Assembly (NCBI GenBank): GCA_002839575.1
Contig: PGYH01000005.1
Span: 1-47,773 of the forward strand
Origin: Methanomicrobiales archaeon HGW-Methanomicrobiales-6
GTDB taxonomy: Archaea > Halobacteriota > Methanomicrobia > Methanomicrobiales > Methanoculleaceae
Reading direction: 5' to 3'
DNA: 47,773 nucleotides
Part shown: positions 34,364 to 42,828 of the stretch, one piece after another
How the letters are laid out: each line of letters opens with the position of its first letter
Position numbering within the stretch: the first letter of the stretch is position 1
Program-made: the position numbers and the translations under genes
The notes under the pieces: model-generated
Seen by the model: only the letters and a program-made list of their open reading frames with translations
Told to the model about the DNA's origin: nothing
Databases searched by the model: none

Positions 34364-35458
34364 TTATCGCCCTTTTAGCTTCCAGAGATCCCTGGCATAT
34401 TTTCCGATCGGTTTCCAGCGCTTCTTCTCGAGCCTCACAAGCCCGATCTCCGCTTTCTCCCGTTCAAATTCGAGTTCCCGCATGAGTCTCTGAAAACTCT
34501 CCAGCCGTGCTGCAGGGAGGGTTCCGTCTGCGACGGCCGCCTGCACCGCACAGCCTGGCTCCCCTTCGTGCCGGCAGTCCGAGAACCTGCAGCCCTCCGC
34601 GAGTTCGAGGATGTCGGGGAACGTATCGGCGATACCGGCGGATGCCGTACCAATACCGACCTCCCGCAGACCGGGGTTGTCGATCATGAGCGCCCCGCCG
34701 TCGAGGATGAAGAGCTGGCGGACGGTCGTGGTGTGCCGCCCTTTATCGTCGTAGTCCCGGGTATGCGAGGTCTCCTGCACCGAACGGCCCATGAGCCGGT
34801 TGATCAGGGTGGACTTACCGACACCCGACGAGCCGATGAGGGCGATCGTCGTTCGCGGCGGGAGGTACGGATCGAGCCGGTCGACGCCCTCCCCGCTCAC
34901 GGCGCTGATCGGAATCACCGGTATGCCGGGGGAGGCCGAAGCGAGTTCGTCGGCGAGCGTTGCGGGATCGTCCGCGAGATCGGACTTGTTGATTATGATG
35001 ACCGGACGGGCGCCGGACGCATGAGCGATCGCGAGATAGCGTTCGATCCGGCGGGCATTGAGGTCGTGGCCGGCGGCGGTCACGATGAAGACCGTATCGA
35101 TGTTCGCCGCGATGACCTGTTCGGCGCCTTCGCGTCCCGGCGTTCCCCGCGCAAACCGGGTCTTCTGCGGGAGTATGTCGACGATCGTCGAGGTTCCTGC
35201 CTCCGGTTGATGGAGTAATACGACGTAGTCCCCCACCGCCGGGAACCGGCCGAGTCTCCGCAGGGCTCCGGAGATTCCGGCCGTGACGGACCTGCCGTCG
35301 ATGAGCACGTCCCACACGGTCTTCTGCCGGCAGGCCACGCGGCCCGGCACGTACGGGCCGGTGTACTTTGAGAATGCTCCCTCGTGTTCATCTGTCCATC
35401 CGAGGTCTTCGAGCTTGTAGGGATGCTCTTCTCCGCATCGGGGAGTGGACTGATTCAT
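34364..35458 (-). CDS. rsgA: Ribosome small-subunit GTPase RsgA (YjeQ)
   Basis: 364 residues from the ATG at 35458, chosen because AGAGG precedes it; 35503 would add 15 residues. The protein has the N-terminal OB fold (GRFPAVGDYVVL) and the circularly permuted GTPase order G4-G5-G1-G3: IINKSD, ISAVSGEG, GSSGVGKST, DNPGLREVG. A C-terminal zinc knuckle follows (GCRFSDCRHEGEPGC). In bacteria RsgA checks maturation of the 30S subunit and hydrolyses GTP on the ribosome. It is mainly a bacterial protein, present in only some archaea, so lateral gain is likely. All switch motifs are intact. Confidence 0.93.
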   Translation of the reverse strand: MNQSTPRCGEEHPYKLEDLGWTDEHEGAFSKYTGPYVPGRVACRQKTVWDVLIDGRSVTAGISGALRRLGRFPAVGDYVVLLHQPEAGTSTIVDILPQKTRFARGTPGREGAEQVIAANIDTVFIVTAAGHDLNARRIERYLAIAHASGARPVIIINKSDLADDPATLADELASASPGIPVIPISAVSGEGVDRLDPYLPPRTTIALIGSSGVGKSTLINRLMGRSVQETSHTRDYDDKGRHTTTVRQLFILDGGALMIDNPGLREVGIGTASAGIADTFPDILELAEGCRFSDCRHEGEPGCAVQAAVADGTLPAARLESFQRLMRELEFEREKAEIGLVRLEKKRWKPIGKYARDLWKLKGR

Positions 35459-35503
35459 AACGTGGCCAAACCTCTGTAAATTTGATGGCATGCAAGGTGA
35501 CAA

Positions 35504-35619
35504 GTGCTTTGTGGTCGCAGTTCACGGCACCGACGGCCCGGGCCTCTTCGTCCTGAGGATGATGCTTTAAACCGGGGCGGTTGACTCTATATTCTGCAGA
35601 CACACAATAGAGGAACCAG
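35504..35619 (+). promoter_or_regulatory. Promoter of the second methyltransferase
   Basis: TCTATATT at 35586-35593 is a TATA box only about 30 bases before the ATG at 35620, giving a very short leader. AGAGGAAC lies at 35609-35616. Confidence 0.45.
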
Positions 35620-36426
35620 ATGAGCGGCAGAACGTATGTCCACGGGTATACGGAGCGGGAAGCGGAGCGGCTCCGCGACCAGGCAGAGACCCTGACCGGG
35701 CTCCTCCACGACGATACCCGGTATCGGGCAGGCTCAAGGGTGCTTGAGGCCGGTTGCGGCACCGGCGCCCAGACCGTGATCCTGGCGAGAAACTGCCCCG
35801 GGGCCCGGATCACGTCGGTCGATCTCTCTGAAGCCTCGCTTGGCGAGGCAAGGAAGCGCGTGCGGGAAGCGGGGATCACGAACGTCACGTTCGAGGCCGG
35901 CGATATCTTCGACCTCCAGTACGAGCCGGGGAGCTTCGACCACATCTTCCTCTGTTTCGTCCTCGAACACCTGGCGGAGCCACGTCGAGCGCTCGAGTGC
36001 CTCCGCCCGCTGCTCCGGGAAGGCGGCACGATCACCGTGATCGAGGGGGATCACGGCTCGGCGTACTTCCACCCGGACAGCCCCTATGCTCGCCGGGCGA
36101 TCGGGTGCCTTGTCGACCTCCAGCGGGAGATGGGCGGCAATGCCCTGATCGGGAGAGAACTCTACCCGCTCGTCGCCGGTGCCGGGTACCGCGACGTCCA
36201 TGTCTCCCCGCGGATGGTCTACGTGGATGCGACCCGGCCGGACCTTGTTCTGGGGTTCACGAGACTGACCTTCACCGCCATGGTCGAGGGCGTCGGGGAA
36301 GACGCGGTGGCCCGGGGCATGATGAGCCGCCAGGACTGGGAACGGGGGATAGCCGACCTCTACCGCACTTCTGAGCCAGATGGGGTCTTTTGCTACACGT
36401 TCTTCAAGGCAACGGGAAGGAAGTAG
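35620..36426 (+). CDS. SAM-dependent methyltransferase, UbiE/arsenite-type
   Basis: A 268-residue class I methyltransferase with motif I VLEAGCGTGAQTVILA, ITSVDLSEASL, motif II FEAGDIFDLQYEPGSFDHIF and post-motif LRPLLREGGTITVIEGDHG. The opening MSGRTYVHGYTEREAERLRD is seen in archaeal methyltransferases of unknown substrate. Its N-terminal region lacks the conserved Cys residues of arsenite methyltransferases. It converges on the membrane protein with a 6-base gap. Substrate not determined. Confidence 0.87.
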   Translation: MSGRTYVHGYTEREAERLRDQAETLTGLLHDDTRYRAGSRVLEAGCGTGAQTVILARNCPGARITSVDLSEASLGEARKRVREAGITNVTFEAGDIFDLQYEPGSFDHIFLCFVLEHLAEPRRALECLRPLLREGGTITVIEGDHGSAYFHPDSPYARRAIGCLVDLQREMGGNALIGRELYPLVAGAGYRDVHVSPRMVYVDATRPDLVLGFTRLTFTAMVEGVGEDAVARGMMSRQDWERGIADLYRTSEPDGVFCYTFFKATGRK

Positions 36427-36432
36427 CCCTCC

Positions 36433-37029
36433 CTACCGCTTCTTCGCAGACGGCGCCATGAGGTAGCCCCCGAACGCCATGAGCCAGAAAAGCGCGGGGT
36501 AGACGATCATCCGCTCCGACCCGCCATGGCCGATAGGGCCGTAGAGGTTCACGATGCCGAAGTCGCTCGCGGCATGCGTCACGAGGAAGACGAGGCCGAT
36601 AGCGCCGGCGATGACCGAGATCGCCTTCAGGGGTCCCCGGACCAGGGTGGCACCTGAAATGGCCTGGATGTTGAAGAACACGAAGGCAAGAAGCGCAAAG
36701 AGCCCGTGGATGCCGGGGATCTCCAGTGTAAAGATTGCGGCGCCGATCGCACCGATACCCGCGAGGGTGAAGACGGCAGGAATCCAGCCTCTGCCGTAGG
36801 AGCGGTAGAGGAAGTAGCCGCCGACGATGTTGAGGAGGCCTGCTATGAAGAGGGAAGCGTTGAAGAGCCACGCCGTCGCGCCGATCACGCCGAGATCGCT
36901 GATCGCGTTCTGGCTGATGCTGTACCCGGGTGCTATGGCCGCGCCGGCCATGAGAGCGGTCATGAACTGGACCGGGAGCAGGAAGAGCAGTAACCCTGCA
37001 ATCGTCCGACTGCTGTCTGTTCCACGCAT
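36433..37029 (-). CDS. DUF998-like integral membrane protein
   Basis: 198 residues from the ATG at 37027-37029. A GTG at 37068 would add 13 residues that include the AGGAGGGG-like sequence, which is more likely the ribosome site. Six predicted membrane helices (for example IAGLLLFLLPVQFMTALMAG) and the early motif GYSISQNAISDLG are typical of DUF998 proteins, whose role is unknown. Loops are short; the C-terminus SAKKR is inside. There is no obvious operon partner. Confidence 0.78.
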   Translation of the reverse strand: MRGTDSSRTIAGLLLFLLPVQFMTALMAGAAIAPGYSISQNAISDLGVIGATAWLFNASLFIAGLLNIVGGYFLYRSYGRGWIPAVFTLAGIGAIGAAIFTLEIPGIHGLFALLAFVFFNIQAISGATLVRGPLKAISVIAGAIGLVFLVTHAASDFGIVNLYGPIGHGGSERMIVYPALFWLMAFGGYLMAPSAKKR

Positions 37030-37148
37030 GGTAAGGGAATTGAGTCCCCTCCTTAATATCTCCTGCACAGGTCCGACCGTGAAGGTCGCCGGCGCGTGCC
37101 GCGATTGTTGTTAACGGTGTTAATGTCGCAGGAGACAGGCCTGGACAC

Positions 37149-38321
37149 TTATTTCGTCGCCATCGTCTGCAGGATCGACATGATCCCAGGCTTCTTCTTT
37201 CTCCCGAACGGCGAACCGAAACCGTCCATCTCCATATCCCCGGAGCCGAACATCTCCTCGTTCAGCCGGTCGGTGATCTCGTCGAATATCCGCTTATATG
37301 CGGTACAGTGGGGATCGACGCCCCGTACCTCGCCGTCCGTGGGCGCAATCGCGTTGTAGGGGCACCCGCCCCGGCAGTATTTAATATGGGAGCACCCGGC
37401 GCACTCGCGGTCGACGTACTCCTTGAACGCGTGCATGAGTTTCCAGGCGTCCGATTGAGCAAGGTCTTCGGCTGTGGGGCGGTCGTAGACGTTCCCCATC
37501 ACGTATTCCGGCATCCCGACGAAGCGGTAGCACGGGTATATGCTCCCGTCCGGCCCGAAGGCAAGGGTGCTCCCCATGCAGTCCACGAACGTGCAGACGG
37601 TGCCGTGCCGGGTGAAGATGCCCCTGCAGAGGTCGTTGATATTCATGACCTCGATCCGCCCGAGGTTCTCCAGGTACTTGTCGAGGAGATACACCAGCAG
37701 TTCTCCGTAGGCCGGAGGCTCGAGCGCCCACTCTTTTGGGTCGTCGCTCCTAAGCGACGGCAGCGCCGGGTGGAGTTTGAGCGGGAACCCCCTCTCCCGG
37801 AAGAAGTTGAAGATCTCTTCCTTGTGCTCGACCGACTTGCAGGTGAACGTGCAGATGAACCGAACCTCAAGCCCGTTCGCCGTTGCGATCTCGTAGCCCC
37901 GCATGGTCTTTTTAAAGTAGCCCTTCCCCCTCTGCAGGTCGTTGATCTCCTCGGGGCCGTCGATGCTGGAGCCGATGGGAATATTGTATTCTGCAAAAAT
38001 CTTCGCCATCTCAGGGGTGAGCAGCCAGAGGTTGCTCTGCAGGGCGAACGTCGGTTCGAGATGGGCGAGGCCTTCGGAGAGGATGGGAAGCGCCTGACGA
38101 TAAAAGTCCGCGCCTGCAAGGAGCGGTTCTCCCCCGTGGAAGGTGATGGTGACCTGATTGGACTGGTAGTCCTTGAGCCATTCGGCTATCTCCCGGACGG
38201 TCTCGACACTCATCTTCGGAGACCCTTCATCAGAACTCCAGCAGTATTTGCATCTGGACGGGCAACCGAGCGTGGGGATGATCATGACGTGAAAAGGGCT
38301 CTTCATCACACTCAGCTTCAC
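37149..38321 (-). CDS. Radical SAM/SPASM peptide-modifying enzyme (anSME-like)
   Basis: A 390-residue radical SAM protein. MIIPTLGCPSRCKYCW contains CxxxCxxC, TFHGGEPLLAG is the SAM-binding GGE loop, and the SPASM domain near 300-350 (DCMGSTLAFGPDG, ECAGCSHIKYCRGGCPYN) supplies ligands for two further [4Fe-4S] clusters. It resembles anaerobic sulfatase maturases and a methanogen-specific group thought to modify small peptides; the latter fits better because no sulfatase is nearby. The tail DGFGSPFGRKKKPG is basic. The start is supported by the AATAAATTTTAC TATA-like box 12-24 bases upstream, which suggests a very short leader. No Cys-rich precursor peptide was found within about 300 bases on either side. 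Confidence 0.85.
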   Translation of the reverse strand: MKLSVMKSPFHVMIIPTLGCPSRCKYCWSSDEGSPKMSVETVREIAEWLKDYQSNQVTITFHGGEPLLAGADFYRQALPILSEGLAHLEPTFALQSNLWLLTPEMAKIFAEYNIPIGSSIDGPEEINDLQRGKGYFKKTMRGYEIATANGLEVRFICTFTCKSVEHKEEIFNFFRERGFPLKLHPALPSLRSDDPKEWALEPPAYGELLVYLLDKYLENLGRIEVMNINDLCRGIFTRHGTVCTFVDCMGSTLAFGPDGSIYPCYRFVGMPEYVMGNVYDRPTAEDLAQSDAWKLMHAFKEYVDRECAGCSHIKYCRGGCPYNAIAPTDGEVRGVDPHCTAYKRIFDEITDRLNEEMFGSGDMEMDGFGSPFGRKKKPGIMSILQTMATK

Positions 38322-38568
38322 GTTATGAGATGTAAAATTTATTCATGCGGCATCCTGCGGCCCCGGCGAGTGTGCCGTTTCGGGTAAGCGGAGCCATCTG
38401 CAACGACAGCAGATCTGCATGGGTGCGCTGACGCTTCAGCGCAGGGTGATCGGGTTTTGGTGCCGGAACGTACGGAGGCTACCCATGAAGCATTCCCGCC
38501 CGATTCCGCCTGAGGTGGCCCGGAAACATTTTTTACTTCCTCTCCGTATTGATGGATGAGGAAGGAGA
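38322..38568. other. Structured intergenic region between radical SAM gene and FMN protein
   Basis: The left end holds the radical SAM promoter (TATA-like bases 38333-38344, minus strand). The middle has two perfect stem-loops in tandem: ATCTGC/GCAGAT (38397-38402 with 38409-38414) and GCGCTGA/TCAGCGC (38425-38431 with 38436-38442). The right end has a T-run at 38530-38535 and GGAGA (38563-38567) just before the next gene. The hairpins may be an RNA leader element or a dispersed repeat. Confidence 0.5.
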
Positions 38569-38997
38569 ATGGACTTTTCCGACTGCGTGAAATTCGCAAA
38601 CGAAAATCCGGTGACCTACATCGCGACAATGGACGGCGACCAGCCCCGGGTCCGGGCGTTTGCCATGTGGTTTGCCGATGAGACCGGGTTCTATTACCAT
38701 ACCGGGACCCCGAAGGCCGTCTGGCAACAGCTTACGAAGAACCCGAAGGTCGAGCTCTGCTTCTACAACCCCGAGGGTAGAGGAATGATGATGCGGATTG
38801 CGGGCGCGGTCGAGTTCGTCGATGATGCGGCTTTAAAAGAGCGGCTCGTCAAAGAGCGCCCGTGGCTCCTCCAGATCGGGGTCTCCGGCGCGGACGACCC
38901 GAAACTTGCCGTCTTCCGGGTGGCCCACGGCGAGGCGTACTTCTGGACGCTGGAACAGAACATGCGGGAAGCCGAGGCGCCCCGGATCGGGTTCTGA
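38569..38997 (+). CDS. Pyridoxamine 5'-phosphate oxidase-like FMN-binding protein
   Basis: 142 residues forming the split beta-barrel of the PNPOx-like family. VTYIATMDGDQPRVRAFAMW, FYYHTGTPKAVWQQL and VELCFYNPE match the strands that cradle FMN or F420. Short archaeal members are general flavin or F420 reductases or heme-binding proteins, not true PdxH; the substrate is unknown. The ribosome site GGAGA is immediately before ATG 38569. The last helix (EAYFWTLEQNMREAEAPRIG) is typical of the group. Confidence 0.85.
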   Translation: MDFSDCVKFANENPVTYIATMDGDQPRVRAFAMWFADETGFYYHTGTPKAVWQQLTKNPKVELCFYNPEGRGMMMRIAGAVEFVDDAALKERLVKERPWLLQIGVSGADDPKLAVFRVAHGEAYFWTLEQNMREAEAPRIGF

Positions 38998-39009
38998 GTC
39001 CGCCGCCTC

Positions 39010-39723
39010 TCACCAATCTTTCTTCATCGCCTCGGCCTTCAGGTCTTTGGGCATCAGCTCAATGGCGTACCGAAGCGCCGTCCGGGGCATATCCCTCTTG
39101 TTCGCCATGACGTAGGAGAAGACCTCGTCCGTGTGCTTCCGGCTGGCCTCTTTTAAGAGCCATCCGTAGCCCTTCTGCACCAGGTCGTCGGTGTCGGTCA
39201 GGAGGAGGTCGGCGATCGCGAGAGACTCGTCGAGGAACTCCCCGCGTTTTGCGGGCACGATCAGCGAGACCGCCGCCGCCCGACGCATCCAGCGGTTCTC
39301 CGACTGCGTCCAGCGTTTCAGTTCCTCGATATGTTCGGGATACCGGACGATGAAGTCCCCGACGGCATGGTTGCAGAGGCCGTCGCATGTGGCCCAGTTC
39401 GTGATGTAGGTCTCAATCCAGTGCCGAAAGACGGAGATGTCGTCCGGCTCGTAGCGGTCGGCGAGCCGCGGGGCCCACTCGGAGACGACGAACGCCTCCT
39501 CCATCATCCCCGACCGGTAGAACTCCTCGCAGAGGGGGAAGATCTCCTGCTTCTCGCGGGATTTGACCTCCTTCCAGTATTTCTTTGCGATCGCAACCGC
39601 GGTGGCCGTCTTCATCCCGTAGCACCGGACCTCTTCCTTGAAGAACCGCTGGCTTCTCTCGCAGATCTCGGGGTCTGCGTGCGCCGCGAACTCCTGCCGT
39701 ATCTCCTCGACGACCGGATCCAT
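39010..39723 (-). CDS. AlkD-like DNA alkylation repair protein (HEAT-repeat fold)
   Basis: About 237 residues from the ATG at 39721-39723, where the family match begins (MDPVVEEIRQEFAAHADPEI). An upstream Met at 39774 adds 17 residues and cannot be excluded. The chain is all helical HEAT-like repeats. FKEEVRCYGMKTATAVAIAK, ITNWATCDGLCNHAVGDFI and KGYGWLLKEASRKH are hallmarks of the AlkC/AlkD family. AlkD glycosylases remove bulky or cationic N3- and N7-alkylpurines without flipping the base out. The Asp of the TCDGLCNH motif is present. Catalysis was not tested by sequence alone. Confidence 0.86.
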   Translation of the reverse strand: MDPVVEEIRQEFAAHADPEICERSQRFFKEEVRCYGMKTATAVAIAKKYWKEVKSREKQEIFPLCEEFYRSGMMEEAFVVSEWAPRLADRYEPDDISVFRHWIETYITNWATCDGLCNHAVGDFIVRYPEHIEELKRWTQSENRWMRRAAAVSLIVPAKRGEFLDESLAIADLLLTDTDDLVQKGYGWLLKEASRKHTDEVFSYVMANKRDMPRTALRYAIELMPKDLKAEAMKKDW

Positions 39724-39905
39724 ATGCAGGTGTACTGAGGGAGGAGGGATAAACAATGCGGCACTCATATCCACGTTTCGCTCGATCCGGGTTCGGGGAA
39801 TGCTTGATGGCGGCGTGCAACCTTTTTTCTGGTCTCCGTACCCGTGAACCCGGCTCCAGCGGCCCTGCGGGAGAGTCGCAGGATGGCAGGGGGACTATCG
39901 GAGGA

Positions 39906-41843
39906 TCACGACTGCCGGCCGCTCGACCGATACATGCCCGCCGGCACCAGGAGTTCGAACCGTGCTCCCTCCCCCGGCACCCCGGTCTCCCTGATGGAAA
40001 GCCCGGTGATGGCAAGGACTTCTTTTGCGAGGAACAACCCGAAACCGGTGTGTTTGAAGTATTTCCGCTCGAAGATGTTCTGTTTCTCGCTCTCGGGAAC
40101 ACCGGCTCCATCGTCTTCGCAGACGATCCGCAGGCACCTGTCCGAATCCTCGGCAGAAAACTCGATCTTCGTGAGTTTTCCACCGTGCCTCAGGGCATTC
40201 TCCGCCATGTTGTAGAAGACCTTCTCAAGGAGCGGATCGGCAAAAACTTCGACACCTTGAATATCGATCGAGAGCGTCACCTCTCCGGGGTCGAGGTCTT
40301 CCGTCGCCTGCACGATCGTCGACCTGACATCCTGCCATCTGGGCAGCTGGACGCCGATCTCCTGGTACTCCTTGGTGAACTCAATCTGGCGGCGAGCTAT
40401 CTCTCCGGCCTTGTCCATCTTTTCGAGGTAATCACAGAGGATCGGATCGGTTGCCTGTTCTTCGGCCATACGGAGGTAGCCGAGAACCACGGTGAGCTGG
40501 TTGAGGACGTCGTGCCGGGTGATGCTCGAGAGGAGATTCAACTTTTTGTTTGCCAGCCGGACCGCTTCCTCCGTCTTCTTGCGCTGGGTGATGTCGCGTG
40601 CGATACCCACCGTCCCGATAACCTTCCCGGATCTGTCCAGGATGGGTGACCGTATCGTTTCAAAGATCGGCTTGCTGCTCCCGACGTCGATGAAACTCTC
40701 CTCGGCGACTGCCTGTTCTCTGCTCGCCATCACCTTCCGGGTTTCTTCTTCAAATATTTCTGCCGCTTCCGTCCCGAAACAGAGACCGCAGGTATTACCT
40801 ATCAGGTTCTTCGGGCCAACTCCTACTACATCGCTGAACTTCTTGTTCACCGCAATGAAACGTGAGTTGGCATCCGTCAGCCAGGCCAGGTCCGGGATGT
40901 TGTCTATGATGGTTTGCAGCTCGGCATTCTTCTTCTGCAGTTCCTCCTCCATCCGCTTGCGTTCGGTGATATCCTGGTTCGCCCCGTAGACTTTCACAGG
41001 CTTTCCATCGGCATCCTTCACGCACTTGATCCTGGCGATGATGTGGCGGACTGTGCCGTCCCTGCATAGTATCCGATGCTCTACCTGCTGGACTTCCGGA
41101 ACGGCTCCTTGTGTCGTTCTGGCCATTACCTCAGCAACGAGGTGGAGATCGTCGGGATGCACGAACTCTCTGGCGTACCTCTCCATGGGCATCACGTTCC
41201 CACCCTCCCTGGTCGCGGTCGTGCCGTACAGGGAATAGAACTGGTCATTAAATGTGAACGTCTGGGCCTCGACGTCCTCTTCCCATTTCACCAGCTGGGC
41301 AATGTCCATCGCGTTTGTCAGCTGAGCCTCGGTCTGACGGATAATCTCTTCTGCCTTCTTTTGTTCTGTGATATCGAGCAGGATGGCAATGCTCTCTGTC
41401 GTGCCGGGGACCATGTCGATGTTCGCGAAGATATCGTGGATCTCGCCGGAACGTGAGAGAAGCCTGAACTCATACTGGGTCTCGGCCCTCTCTTCCCTCT
41501 CGCGCCGGAGGTGGTGCTGCCCTTTCATTCTCGTGAGGTCTTCGGGGACAATAAACTCTATCCAGCGCTTCTTTCCCTCGATCTCGGACTTCGGGTACCC
41601 GGCAAGACGCTCGAACTGCGTGTTTGCAAGGCTTATGGTGCAATCGGCTTCGAGGACGATGATTGCGGTGCTGGTGTTCTCGAAGACCCTCCGGTATCTC
41701 TGGATATGGTCGTAGTCTGCCGTAAGACTGGCTATGCCGCTCTCCATCCCGGCGAGTGCCGCGGCAACCTCCTTCTGCTCTTCTGCAGGGAGCTGTTCAA
41801 GCAGGGGTTGGAGTGTTCTTTGGAGGTGTTCCAGTTGCTTCAT
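39906..41843 (-). CDS. Three-PAS sensor histidine kinase
   Basis: 645 residues from the ATG at 41841-41843 (AGGA eight bases before); a longer upstream frame to 42059 is not supported. An N-terminal helical coil (EHLQRTLQPLLEQLPAEEQK) is followed by PAS1 at about 48-165, PAS2 at about 175-300, PAS3 at about 310-430, H-box SITRHDVLNQL with His444, and a HATPase domain ending FGLFLAKEVLAITGLSI. It is soluble. The last approximately 200 residues are strongly related to those of the kinase at 270-3890, so both probably come from one archaeal family. It has no receiver domain, and its partner is not visible. Confidence 0.93.
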   Translation of the reverse strand: MKQLEHLQRTLQPLLEQLPAEEQKEVAAALAGMESGIASLTADYDHIQRYRRVFENTSTAIIVLEADCTISLANTQFERLAGYPKSEIEGKKRWIEFIVPEDLTRMKGQHHLRREREERAETQYEFRLLSRSGEIHDIFANIDMVPGTTESIAILLDITEQKKAEEIIRQTEAQLTNAMDIAQLVKWEEDVEAQTFTFNDQFYSLYGTTATREGGNVMPMERYAREFVHPDDLHLVAEVMARTTQGAVPEVQQVEHRILCRDGTVRHIIARIKCVKDADGKPVKVYGANQDITERKRMEEELQKKNAELQTIIDNIPDLAWLTDANSRFIAVNKKFSDVVGVGPKNLIGNTCGLCFGTEAAEIFEEETRKVMASREQAVAEESFIDVGSSKPIFETIRSPILDRSGKVIGTVGIARDITQRKKTEEAVRLANKKLNLLSSITRHDVLNQLTVVLGYLRMAEEQATDPILCDYLEKMDKAGEIARRQIEFTKEYQEIGVQLPRWQDVRSTIVQATEDLDPGEVTLSIDIQGVEVFADPLLEKVFYNMAENALRHGGKLTKIEFSAEDSDRCLRIVCEDDGAGVPESEKQNIFERKYFKHTGFGLFLAKEVLAITGLSIRETGVPGEGARFELLVPAGMYRSSGRQS

Positions 41844-42271
41844 GTCAGATCCTGTGCGGTGTCGGTAGGATGGCACAGGGGATTTGCTGGAGAAACCACA
41901 GGTGCCTGTCCCTGGTTCCGGTCTCCTGTACGTGAAAAGCGTCGGTCCGTGGCCGTGCTGGAATCCGTTATGAGCTTGACCTTCGATGCTGTTTATTACC
42001 CGATTTCTCGTGCCGTCGAGGTCAGGCCTGCTGTCCCGCCAGCAGCGTGCCAGACACACTGCTTTCTATGGCCAGCATTAGCATTTACAGGTATATTAAT
42101 TATTGTTTTCATCAAATGCCATTATCCTGCCTTTTAGGGTAAACGCATACCTTAAAACTGTGGTTATGACTTTGGGTGGGCATATGTCCGGTTTCCTGAC
42201 GGTGAAGGCGCAACCACGACCGGGGATGAAATGCACATAGAAACAAAGGTCCAATCCGGTGGTCGGCGGAG
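41844..42271. other. AT-rich intergenic region, no supported gene
   Basis: This approximately 430-base stretch contains an AT-rich segment at 42080-42180. A tiny frame of 18 codons at 42184-42240 (MSGFLTVKAQPRPGMKC) has no convincing ribosome site. The left part may hold the promoter of the PAS kinase. I see no RNA gene. Confidence 0.4.
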
Positions 42272-42769
42272 TCACAGCCCCACCGTGCCGCTCCTGCGCT
42301 CAAGAAGCAGCACGTCCCGCCATGTGCCGTCCTTCATCTGGCCTATGCGCTCGCGGCGGCCGACGACGCGGAAGCCGTGTTTCTTATGAAGGGCAAGGCT
42401 CGCTTCGTTCTCCGGGAAGATGCCTGCCTGAAGCGTCCAGAACCCTTCCCGTTCAGATGCGGCGATGAGCTTGGAGAGGAGGGCGCTCCCGACCCCCAGC
42501 CCCCGGGCGTCGTTCTCGACGTAGACGCTGACTTCGGCCACGCCGGCGTAGACCGGGCGCCCGGAAGAGGGACTGAGCGCCGCCCAGCTGAGAACCCTCC
42601 CGTCGCAGACGGCAACAAGCCGGCAGGACCGGACGTGGCCCGCGTCCCAGCGCTCCCACGAAGGCGCTTCCGCTTCAAACGTGGCGTTGCCGGTGGCAAT
42701 CCCCTCGAGGTAGATCCGGCGGATCTCTTCCCGGTCGGCTGCACTCATCTCCCGTATGACGAACTCCAT
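42272..42769 (-). CDS. GNAT N-acetyltransferase (phosphinothricin-acetyltransferase-like)
   Basis: 165 residues from the ATG at 42767-42769 with AGGA just before; the long upstream frame is antisense to the next gene. IREMSAADREEIRRIYLEGI begins the fold, and AEVSVYVENDARGLGVGSAL is the acetyl-CoA pyrophosphate loop (R-G-x-G-V/I-G). ENEASLALHKKHGFRVVGRR is the usual end. The family acetylates amino groups of small molecules such as phosphinothricin or methionine sulfone/sulfoximine. The exact substrate is unknown. It lies 59 bases after the metallophosphoesterase on the same strand. Confidence 0.9.
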   Translation of the reverse strand: MEFVIREMSAADREEIRRIYLEGIATGNATFEAEAPSWERWDAGHVRSCRLVAVCDGRVLSWAALSPSSGRPVYAGVAEVSVYVENDARGLGVGSALLSKLIAASEREGFWTLQAGIFPENEASLALHKKHGFRVVGRRERIGQMKDGTWRDVLLLERRSGTVGL

Positions 42770-42828
42770 TCCTATGAGCCTCGCCTGTCGTATCCATACC
42801 TTCGCGGGGGTGAGCGATAAGCAATCCG

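Noticed and set aside
35620-36426. Arsenite methyltransferase (ArsM)
   Set aside because: The SAM fold fits, but the conserved Cys residues that bind arsenic are missing.
38322-38568. Small precursor peptide for the radical SAM enzyme
   Set aside because: Short frames here (for example MRCKIYSCGILR on the plus strand) lack a ribosome site, overlap promoter sequence and have no repeated Cys core.
39906-42059. Longer start at 42059 for the third kinase
   Set aside because: The extra 72 residues have no kinase-like composition, and a ribosome site precedes the ATG at 41843.
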